Assembly: GCA_045126355.1 (NCBI GenBank)
Contig: JBGVOE010000116.1
Location: forward strand, 1 to 8,633
DNA from: CAZSIA01 sp045126355
Lineage (GTDB): Bacteria; Bacillota_I; Bacilli_A; Acholeplasmatales; Anaeroplasmataceae
DNA length: 8,633 bases
Reading direction: 5' to 3'
This document shows, in pieces, positions 1 to 5,378 of this stretch. Position numbers and translations under genes: made by a program. The notes under the pieces are model-generated. The model ran no database searches. It was not told where the DNA came from and saw only the letters and a list, made by a program, of their open reading frames with translations. The first letter of the stretch is position 1. Every line of letters begins with the position of its first letter.

Positions 1-6
1 CTCCTT
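1..6 (-). promoter_or_regulatory. Shine-Dalgarno-like site for a gene starting beyond the left edge
   Basis: The minus strand reads AAGGAG at 6-1, a strong match to the ribosome binding consensus. With a start codon 6-9 bases further left, the leader from the promoter at 36-65 would be about 35-40 bases, which is a normal arrangement. It competes with the reading that 31-1 is coding. Confidence 0.35.
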
Positions 7-31
7 GATATTTGAATTGGTTGCCAGCCAT
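1..31 (-). CDS. possible 5' fragment of a leftward gene (alternative: untranslated leader)
   Basis: An ATG at 31-29 opens a frame that runs off the left edge and reads M-A-G-N-Q-F-K-Y-Q-G. I do not recognise the protein. The codons (GCT, GGC, AAC, TTC) are richer in G and C than neighbouring genes, which would suit a mobile-element gene. No Shine-Dalgarno site precedes this ATG, and it sits only four bases after a perfect -10 box, so translation would have to be nearly leaderless. The competing reading is that these bases are a leader and the real start lies beyond the edge, after the AAGGAG at 6-1. Confidence 0.25.
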   Translation of the reverse strand, partial: MAGNQFKYQG

Positions 32-35
32 ATTC

Positions 36-65
36 ATTATATCATGGGGGATTTTTATTTAACAA
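36..65 (-). promoter_or_regulatory. extended -10 promoter reading leftward out of the window
   Basis: The minus strand has TTGTTA at 65-60, an 18-base spacer, and TATAAT at 41-36. TG stands one base upstream of the -10 box, which gives the extended form TGNTATAAT. The -35 box matches four of six consensus bases. Transcription would start near 29-31 and enter whatever lies beyond the left edge. Position and spacing fit a housekeeping sigma factor. Confidence 0.6.
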
Positions 66-87
66 CGCACGAAGCTACCTCTAGTCA

Positions 88-109
88 CACACGCATAGCG
101 TGTGGTTTT
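88..109 (+). terminator. short GC-rich hairpin with a T tail on the plus strand
   Basis: CACACGC (88-94) pairs perfectly with GCGTGTG (98-104) around the loop ATA, and GTTTT follows on the plus strand. The form is that of a small intrinsic terminator reading rightward. No rightward gene is visible upstream in the window, so it may instead block antisense transcription or belong to the flank of a mobile element. Confidence 0.35.
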
Positions 110-110
110 A

Positions 111-133
111 ATATTCGGACAAAGCCCGAATAT
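111..133. repeat. near-perfect inverted repeat (hairpin)
   Basis: ATATTCGG (111-118) pairs with CCGAATAT (126-133). One A-C mismatch and one C-G pair close the AAA loop. There is no clean T run on either side, so it is not an obvious terminator. It is the middle of three adjacent hairpins. It could be an operator-like palindrome or part of an intergenic repeat family, but I see no second copy in the window. Confidence 0.5.
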
Positions 134-163
134 AATAAAAAGTGTGTTTTCATCAAACACACC
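131..163 (-). terminator. intrinsic terminator of the membrane-protein gene
   Basis: On the minus strand GTGTGTTT (162-155) pairs with AAACACAC (149-142) around a five-base loop, followed at once by TTTTTATTATA. It begins 12 bases after the stop codon of the gene at 175-597, which makes it that gene's rho-independent terminator. Confidence 0.8.
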
Positions 164-174
164 ATCTTAATTAG

Positions 175-597
175 TTAAAAGCTAAAGTAATACTGCATAC
201 ACTCATTAAATCCAATAAGAAATAATGCAAAGACGATAAGAATTATAAATAAATGAATCCAGAAAACAACTCCACCTTCTTTTAATTCACTTTTATAACA
301 TATAATTGCTACTTTAGGTGAAACAAAAAGATTTGAGAAAAAATTTCGAATTCTTTTTAATAATATTTTAAAATCATCTCTTAAAAAACCTAACATAATA
401 CATGAAATATGAAATAAAGAACCCGTACCAAAGCCAAACATCATTGCAGAATAAAGGCACATTTCATCGCTCATAGTTTTATCATATTTTAAAATTGCAA
501 AGTATATTAATAAAAAAGGAATAATGGGTATAATTATAAGTACTAGACTAGATACAACGATTCCTCTATATGTTGATCTTTCTCTTCCATCATCCAT
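175..597 (-). CDS. hypothetical three-helix membrane protein, 140 residues
   Basis: I do not recognise the family. Three hydrophobic segments are visible at about residues 13-37 (V/L/I/P-rich), 47-72 (M/F/G-rich) and 109-130 (I/L/F-rich). A strongly basic loop lies between the second and third (about 73-108, with KILLKRIRNFF and several further lysines). By the positive-inside rule the N-terminus and this loop should be cytoplasmic and the C-terminus outside. There is no cleavable signal peptide and no catalytic motif. I chose the ATG at 597 because GGGGAG (613-608) is then 10 bases upstream. An in-frame GTG at 606 would abut that site and is unlikely. The gene has its own promoter and terminator, so it is monocistronic. 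Existence of the gene is likely; its function is unknown. Confidence 0.7.
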   Translation of the reverse strand: MDDGRERSTYRGIVVSSLVLIIIPIIPFLLIYFAILKYDKTMSDEMCLYSAMMFGFGTGSLFHISCIMLGFLRDDFKILLKRIRNFFSNLFVSPKVAIICYKSELKEGGVVFWIHLFIILIVFALFLIGFNECMQYYFSF

Positions 598-607
598 ATT
601 AATCACT

Positions 608-613
608 CTCCCC
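608..613 (-). promoter_or_regulatory. ribosome binding site that sets the ATG start of the membrane protein
   Basis: GGGGAG on the minus strand lies 10 bases before the ATG at 597 but only one base before the alternative GTG at 606. This spacing favours the shorter 140-residue protein. Confidence 0.65.
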
Positions 614-625
614 TAATTACATATA

Positions 626-654
626 ATTGTACATCTAAACAAATATTTTGTCGA
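626..654 (-). promoter_or_regulatory. sigma-A-type promoter of the membrane-protein gene
   Basis: The minus strand carries TCGACA at 654-649 (five of six to the -35 consensus), a 17-base spacer, and TACAAT at 631-626 (five of six to the -10 consensus). The predicted start is near 619, leaving a leader of about 20 bases that contains the ribosome binding site. It lies just past the rlmD terminator, so the gene is transcribed separately from the uvrB operon. Confidence 0.7.
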
Positions 655-677
655 ATTAAATTTTTATATTTTTTTAC

Positions 678-730
678 AAAAAAAGTAGTTATTTCATATC
701 ATTTTTATAATTATAACTACTTTTGTTTTT
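678..730 (-). terminator. intrinsic terminator of the uvrB-sdaA-rlmD operon, T-rich on both sides
   Basis: A 12-base-pair stem, AAAAGTAGTTAT (681-692) with its complement at 713-724, encloses a 20-base loop. Reading leftward it is followed by seven T, and it starts 17 bases after the rlmD stop codon. Reading rightward it is also followed by a T-rich run (TTTTGTTTTT), so it could act in both directions, although no rightward gene precedes it. Confidence 0.85.
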
Positions 731-741
731 TATTAAATTTT

Positions 742-2079
742 CTAATTGATTCGACAAAGTAATGAGACAGACTCTATGTTTGTCGTGCGAGAAAACATAT
801 CGACTAATGTTATTTTCTTAAGTTCATAACCATGTTCGATTAAGTATTTTAAATCTCTAGCTAGGGCAGCTGGTCCACATGAAATATAAACTATTTTTTC
901 AATCTTAGCATTAATTACTGTATCTAAGAATTTTTGGTCACTACCTTTTCTAGGTGGGTCCATTAAAATAGCATCTATCTTTTCTTTGCTAACTAAATTC
1001 ATTATTTCTTCTTCACATTTACCTAAAATGAATTCTGCATTAGTAATACTATTTCTAACCTTATTTTCATTAGCGTTTACAACTGCTTCTTCAACTACTT
1101 CAATACCATAAATCTTTTTTACATGAGGAGCTATTGATAAAGTAATAGTTCCGATTCCAGAATAAGCATCTATTACAGTATCAGTAGGTTTTGCGTCCAA
1201 TAAGTCAATTGCACATTTATATAGTTTTTTCATTTGGGCATAATTTACTTGGAAGAATGAATTTGGATGAATATTAAATTTATTACCAAATAATTCTTCT
1301 TCAATATATTCATCCCCACCAACATGAATAAACTCTTTACCTAAAATAACATTTGTTTTATTAGGGTTAACATTTATATATAAAGACTTAATTAATGGTG
1401 ATTTAATTTTAGATATAAAAGAATGAATTTTCGGCTTATTCTCGCGTAAAACTAAAATTAACATAAATTCATTTTTACTATTACATCTTAAAACTAAATG
1501 TCTTAAATCACCTGTATGAGCCTCTTCATTATATGGATAAATATTTGATTCATTTAATAAATCTAAAACTTCATTTATTACTATTCTTGCGTTTTCATTT
1601 TCAATCATACAAGATGATGAAGGTATAATATTGTGACTTCTTTCTTGGTAAAAACCAACAATAAAAGTATCATCAACATAGCCAACTGGAAGTTGAATTT
1701 TATTACGATAATTATATGGATTATCACTACTAATAACACCATCAATAGGAGGGTTTTTAACCATTTTAGAAATAGTGTTTATAAAGAAATTAGTTTTCAT
1801 TTTAATCTCTTCTTCGTATGTCATATGCATCATATTACATCCACCACATTTATCGTAATAACCACATTCAGGAGTTATTCTATTAGGGCTTTTTTTAATA
1901 TGATAAACTGCTTTTGCGAAGGCAATTGTTTTACTAACTTTTTCAATTCTAGCTCTAACAACTTCACCTACTAATGCATTACGAACAAAGATTGTATAAT
2001 TTTCATAATGAGAAATACCTAATCCTTCATAATCCATATCTGTTATTTCTAATTCGATAATTGCATTTTTAAGTAACAT
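742..2079 (-). CDS. rlmD: 23S rRNA (uracil-C5)-methyltransferase, RlmD/RumA family
   Basis: A cytoplasmic SAM-dependent enzyme that makes 5-methyluridine in 23S rRNA. In Bacillota the homologue (RlmCD) can serve both RumA/RumB sites. The 445-residue protein has the full family order: an N-terminal TRAM RNA-binding domain (about 1-60), an iron-sulfur cluster set (C72, C78, C81 and C157), the central substrate domain, then a Rossmann methyltransferase. That last part shows the SAM loop DAYSGIGT (304-311), the motif DPPRKG (374-379) and the catalytic nucleophile C401 in ISCGP. The general-base region ESVSLL is at 436-441. It is the last gene of the operon, 11 bases after the serine dehydratase stop, with only a weak ribosome binding site (GAAG), which suggests translational coupling. 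Whether it modifies one uridine or two cannot be told from sequence. Confidence 0.93.
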   Translation of the reverse strand: MLLKNAIIELEITDMDYEGLGISHYENYTIFVRNALVGEVVRARIEKVSKTIAFAKAVYHIKKSPNRITPECGYYDKCGGCNMMHMTYEEEIKMKTNFFINTISKMVKNPPIDGVISSDNPYNYRNKIQLPVGYVDDTFIVGFYQERSHNIIPSSSCMIENENARIVINEVLDLLNESNIYPYNEEAHTGDLRHLVLRCNSKNEFMLILVLRENKPKIHSFISKIKSPLIKSLYINVNPNKTNVILGKEFIHVGGDEYIEEELFGNKFNIHPNSFFQVNYAQMKKLYKCAIDLLDAKPTDTVIDAYSGIGTITLSIAPHVKKIYGIEVVEEAVVNANENKVRNSITNAEFILGKCEEEIMNLVSKEKIDAILMDPPRKGSDQKFLDTVINAKIEKIVYISCGPAALARDLKYLIEHGYELKKITLVDMFSRTTNIESVSLLCRIN

Positions 2080-2090
2080 TTTTACTTCAA

Positions 2091-3287
2091 CTACTTTCTA
2101 TACTCTTTCGCTAAACCACCTTCAGCAGTTTCACGATATTTTTCATGTAAATCACGACCAGTTTCAAGCATTGTTTTACAAACCATATCGAAACTAATCT
2201 TATGTTCACTATCACCCATAAATTGAACAAGTTTTGCACTATCTAAAGCTCTTAGGGCACATACTGCATTTCTTTCAATACAAGGAATTTGAACGTATCC
2301 ATCAATTGGGTCACAAGTTAGACCTAAATGATGTTCTAAGGCAACTTCAGCCGCTTGTTCAATATCATCTAAACATAGACCAAATAAATAAGCACTTGCA
2401 GCCGCAGTCATTGCACAAGCAGTACCAATTTCAGCTTGACATCCTGCTTCGGCACCACTAATTGATGCATTATTTTTAACGATATTACCAAATAATCCAG
2501 CCACCATTAAAGCTTCAATAATCTTTTCAAGTGGAAATTGATATTCTTTTTGTAAACCATATAAAACACTTGGTAATACTCCACAAGCTCCGCAAGTAGG
2601 CGCAGTAACAACAATCTCACCACTTGCATTTTCTTCACTTACAGCGTAAGCATAAGCGAAGATTTTTTTATTTAAAATCATTGATCCATCAATAAAGAAT
2701 TTATTCATAATAGATTGTGCTTTTCTTTCAACTCCAAGTGAACCAGGAAGTTTTCCTGATTTTGTTAATCCTGATTTAATTGTAGCCTTCATTCTATTAT
2801 ATACTTCATGTAAATAATCAATGATTCCTTCACCTTCAACTTGTAGTACATACTCAGGAATTGTCATATTATTTTCTTCTAAGTATTTTCTAGTTTCAGT
2901 AAACTTTTTAAAAGGATAAATCATTTCTTCAACATATTTACCTTCTCCATCAATTTCAATACTACCTCCACCAATACTATAGAAACGATGCATTCCAACT
3001 TCAACTTCATTTTCAAAAGCATAAATATCTAAAGTATTAGGATGATATGTACACTCAGTTAAATAATCAAATTTAATTTCACATTTTTTATCAGCAAAAG
3101 TATCAATAATAATTTTATCAGTTAGATGTCCTTTACCTGTTAAAGCTAATGAACCATATAAAACTACTTTAAAATTATTAGCATTAGGAAAGCGTTCCAT
3201 CATAACGGTAGCCGCTTTACTTGGTCCCATTGTATGTGATGAAGATGGACCATGTCCCATTTTATAAATATATCTAATTGATTGCAT
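2091..3287 (-). CDS. sdaA: single-chain iron-sulfur L-serine dehydratase (beta and alpha domains fused)
   Basis: Deaminates L-serine to pyruvate and ammonia with a [4Fe-4S] cluster, feeding serine into central carbon metabolism. The beta domain comes first, with the signature GHGPSSSHTMGPS at 11-23. The alpha domain follows from about residue 155: SGLTKSGKLPGS (172-183), TAPTCGACG (228-236), and three cysteines expected to bind the cluster, C283 (GCQAEIG), C325 (LTCDPIDG) and C336 (IPCIERN). At 398 residues it is shorter than the E. coli single-chain enzymes (about 454). I see no ACT domain of the kind found in the B. subtilis SdaAB subunit, and Bacillota more often split the enzyme into two subunits. 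The start is fixed by a perfect AGGAGG nine bases upstream that overlaps the uvrB stop, so it is co-transcribed with uvrB. Confidence 0.93.
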   Translation of the reverse strand: MQSIRYIYKMGHGPSSSHTMGPSKAATVMMERFPNANNFKVVLYGSLALTGKGHLTDKIIIDTFADKKCEIKFDYLTECTYHPNTLDIYAFENEVEVGMHRFYSIGGGSIEIDGEGKYVEEMIYPFKKFTETRKYLEENNMTIPEYVLQVEGEGIIDYLHEVYNRMKATIKSGLTKSGKLPGSLGVERKAQSIMNKFFIDGSMILNKKIFAYAYAVSEENASGEIVVTAPTCGACGVLPSVLYGLQKEYQFPLEKIIEALMVAGLFGNIVKNNASISGAEAGCQAEIGTACAMTAAASAYLFGLCLDDIEQAAEVALEHHLGLTCDPIDGYVQIPCIERNAVCALRALDSAKLVQFMGDSEHKISFDMVCKTMLETGRDLHEKYRETAEGGLAKEYRK

Positions 3288-3296
3288 ATAAATAAT

Positions 3297-3302
3297 CCTC
3301 CT
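3297..3302 (-). promoter_or_regulatory. ribosome binding site of sdaA overlapping the uvrB stop codon
   Basis: AGGAGG on the minus strand at 3302-3297 shares two bases with the TAG stop of uvrB (3303-3301) and lies nine bases before the sdaA ATG. A ribosome terminating on uvrB would cover this site, so the two genes are probably translationally linked. Confidence 0.8.
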
Positions 3303-5268
3303 ATTTAATCTTATATTCTGCTTTTAATTCAATAATTGAATCACGTAAGATAGTTGCATGTTCAAAATCAAGTTTCTTAGCCGCTTCATACATTTGATGT
3401 TCTAAATCAGCAAGTAATTCATTTATTTCTGTTATAGATAAACGTTCTTGTTTAACTTTTTCTTCTTTTACATTATGAGTAACCTTAATTGCATCATAAA
3501 TATCTTTAACAATTGTTTTAGGTGTTATATTATGTTCTAAATTATATCTTTCTTGAATTTCTCTTCTACGCTTAGTCTCTTTTATAGCATATTCCATCGC
3601 ACTTGAAATACTATCAGCATACATTATAACTTTACCACTACTATTTCTAGCGGCACGTCCGATTGTTTGGATTAAGCTTCTTTCACTTCTTAAAAATCCT
3701 TCTTTATTAGCGTCTAGGATTGCTACTAAACTAACCTCAGGTAAGTCTAGTCCTTCTCTTAAAAGGTTAATACCGACTAAGCAATCATATTTACCTAATC
3801 TTAAATCACGTAAGATTTCAATTCTTTCTAATGATTTAATCTCAGAATGTAAATACGCAACAGAAAGTCCCATATCTTTTAAATATTGAGTTAAATCTTC
3901 ACTCATTCTAATCGTTAATGTAGTAACTAATACTCTTTCATTCTTCTCTTTTCTTAGAATAATTTCATGGAATAAATCATCTATTTGTGAGACAGTAGGT
4001 CTAACTTCAATAATTGGATCTAAAAGTCCTGTAGGTCGAATTATTTGTTCTATAACAGGTAAACCCTTATTAAGTTCATAATCACCAGGAGTCGCACTTA
4101 AATAAATAACTTTATCTAACTTTTCTTCAAATTCATTAAATTTAAGCGGTCTATTATCTAAGGCACTTGGTAATCTAAAGCCAAAGTTAACTAAACTTTC
4201 TTTTCTACTTCTATCTCCATTATACATTCCTCTTACTTGCGGCAATGTAACATGTGATTCATCAACAACTAGTAAGAAATCTTTTTTAAAGAAATCAATC
4301 AAAGTAGCTGGAGTCTCTCCTGCTTCACGTAATGACAGATGTCTTGAGTAGTTTTCTACACCACTACAAAAGCCCATTTGTTCTAACATTTCAATATCGT
4401 ATTTTGTTCTTTGTTCAATACGTTCAGCCTCCAGTGGACGGTTTGTATCATTAAACATCTTAACTTGTTCTTTTAATTCTTCTTTAATACGGTTAATAGC
4501 TATTTGTAATTTCTCTCTATCTGTTACAAAGTGTGTGGCAGGGAAAATTGAGATATATTCCATCTCTTTATTTGCTTTACCAGTAACAACGTCAAATAGT
4601 CTAATACGTTCTACTTCTTCATCAAAAAACTCAATTCTTATTCCTTCTTTTTTCTCATGAGCAGGAATAATTTCTAAAACATCTCCGCGTTTTCGAAAAG
4701 AGCCTCTTTTAAAATCTAAATCGTTACGAGTGTACTGCATATCGATTAATTGATTAATAACTTTTTTTAAATTATAAGTTTCACCAACTCTTAATCTTAA
4801 CATACTCTTTTCATATGTTTCAGGATCTCCAATACCATAAATACAAGAGACACTGGCTACTATAATTGTATCTTTATACTCAATTAAATCCGCTGTAGCA
4901 GCGTGACGCATTTCATCAATTTCTTCATTAATTTGAGCGTCTTTTTCAATATAGGTATCACTACTAGCTACATAAGCTTCTGGTTGATAATAATCATAAT
5001 AAGAAATAAAATAGGCAACATGATTATTTGGAAATAAATTTTTAAGTTCAGAATAAAGTTGACCAGCTAAAGTTTTATTATGAGCTAAAACTAAAGTAGG
5101 TTTATTTATCTCTTTTATAACATTTGCGATTGTAAAAGTTTTACCAGTTCCAGTCGCACCTAAAAGAACCTGTTCCTTAATTCCATTATTGAAATTATCA
5201 ACAAGTTTTTTTATCGCTGGTATTTGGTCACCATAAGGTGCATAATTAGAAACTAATTCAAACTTCAT
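3301..5268 (-). CDS. uvrB: UvrABC excinuclease subunit B
   Basis: The damage-verification helicase of nucleotide excision repair, loaded by UvrA and acting with UvrC. All hallmarks are present in this 655-residue protein: Walker A GATGTGKT (37-44), the beta-hairpin region that inserts into DNA (YYDYYQPEAYV, 90-100), the Walker B box DESH (336-339), SATPG (391-395), the helicase motif VI region QTIGRAARN (534-542), and a C-terminal UVR domain (about 615-650) that contacts UvrC. Length is normal (B. subtilis about 660). I chose ATG at 5268 because GAAGGA (5283-5278) is nine bases upstream. ATG 5274 and TTG 5277 are in frame but too close to that site. uvrA does not follow; sdaA and rlmD do. I see no LexA (GAAC-N4-GTTC) box upstream. 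Confidence 0.97.
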   Translation of the reverse strand: MKFELVSNYAPYGDQIPAIKKLVDNFNNGIKEQVLLGATGTGKTFTIANVIKEINKPTLVLAHNKTLAGQLYSELKNLFPNNHVAYFISYYDYYQPEAYVASSDTYIEKDAQINEEIDEMRHAATADLIEYKDTIIVASVSCIYGIGDPETYEKSMLRLRVGETYNLKKVINQLIDMQYTRNDLDFKRGSFRKRGDVLEIIPAHEKKEGIRIEFFDEEVERIRLFDVVTGKANKEMEYISIFPATHFVTDREKLQIAINRIKEELKEQVKMFNDTNRPLEAERIEQRTKYDIEMLEQMGFCSGVENYSRHLSLREAGETPATLIDFFKKDFLLVVDESHVTLPQVRGMYNGDRSRKESLVNFGFRLPSALDNRPLKFNEFEEKLDKVIYLSATPGDYELNKGLPVIEQIIRPTGLLDPIIEVRPTVSQIDDLFHEIILRKEKNERVLVTTLTIRMSEDLTQYLKDMGLSVAYLHSEIKSLERIEILRDLRLGKYDCLVGINLLREGLDLPEVSLVAILDANKEGFLRSERSLIQTIGRAARNSSGKVIMYADSISSAMEYAIKETKRRREIQERYNLEHNITPKTIVKDIYDAIKVTHNVKEEKVKQERLSITEINELLADLEHQMYEAAKKLDFEHATILRDSIIELKAEYKIK

Positions 5269-5277
5269 TAACATCAA

Positions 5278-5283
5278 TCCTTC
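5278..5283 (-). promoter_or_regulatory. ribosome binding site of uvrB
   Basis: GAAGGA on the minus strand lies nine bases before ATG 5268, three before ATG 5274 and directly against TTG 5277. It decides for the start at 5268, which gives the usual N-terminus M-K-F-E-L-V. Confidence 0.7.
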
Positions 5284-5290
5284 ATTCTTT

Positions 5291-5321
5291 ATTATAACTT
5301 AATTTTTATAAAATTAAACAA
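5291..5321 (-). promoter_or_regulatory. probable promoter of the uvrB-sdaA-rlmD operon
   Basis: The minus strand has a perfect TATAAT at 5296-5291, only about 23 bases before the start codon. Upstream candidates for the -35 box are TTTAAT (5318-5313, spacer 16) and TTGTTT (5321-5316, spacer 19). Neither is strong, and base composition here is almost all A and T, so the -10 box is the firmer half. Confidence 0.5.
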
Positions 5322-5341
5322 AAACTAATAAATAGTATAAA
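5314..5341 (+). promoter_or_regulatory. weak candidate promoter of the MurE-like gene
   Basis: TATAAA at 5336-5341 is a five-of-six -10 box. TTAAAC at 5314-5319 with a 16-base spacer is a poor -35. The candidate overlaps the uvrB promoter region, so the two divergent promoters would compete for polymerase. AT richness makes chance matches likely. Confidence 0.3.
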
Positions 5342-5365
5342 TATTAAAACACAATTAAAAATATT

Positions 5366-5372
5366 AAGGGTG
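5366..5372 (+). promoter_or_regulatory. ribosome binding site of the MurE-like gene
   Basis: AAGGGTG lies six bases before the ATG at 5379. It is a moderate match to the AAGGAGGTGAT consensus and supports this start. Confidence 0.6.
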
Positions 5373-5378
5373 ATTTAA

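Noticed and set aside
86..163. CRISPR array from the run of short palindromes
   Set aside because: The three hairpins differ in sequence and spacing and there is no repeated unit separated by spacers.
598..606. GTG start at 606 giving a 143-residue membrane protein
   Set aside because: It almost abuts the GGGGAG site, whereas ATG 597 has normal spacing of 10 bases.
1633..1974. Open frame of 113 codons on the plus strand
   Set aside because: It lies antisense within rlmD, its product is a low-complexity mix of N, T, I and F, and no ribosome binding site was seen. It is a shadow of the real gene.
2234..2461. Open frame of 75 codons on the plus strand
   Set aside because: It is antisense to the conserved cysteine region of the serine dehydratase, and its H/Q/L-rich product resembles no protein.
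5269..5277. TTG 5277 or ATG 5274 as the uvrB start
   Set aside because: They are 0 and 3 bases from the ribosome binding site; ATG 5268 has nine bases and yields the family-typical N-terminus.
5269..5378. LexA (SOS) operator upstream of uvrB
   Set aside because: uvrB is SOS-controlled in B. subtilis, so I looked for GAAC-N4-GTTC. Neither half-site occurs in this interval.
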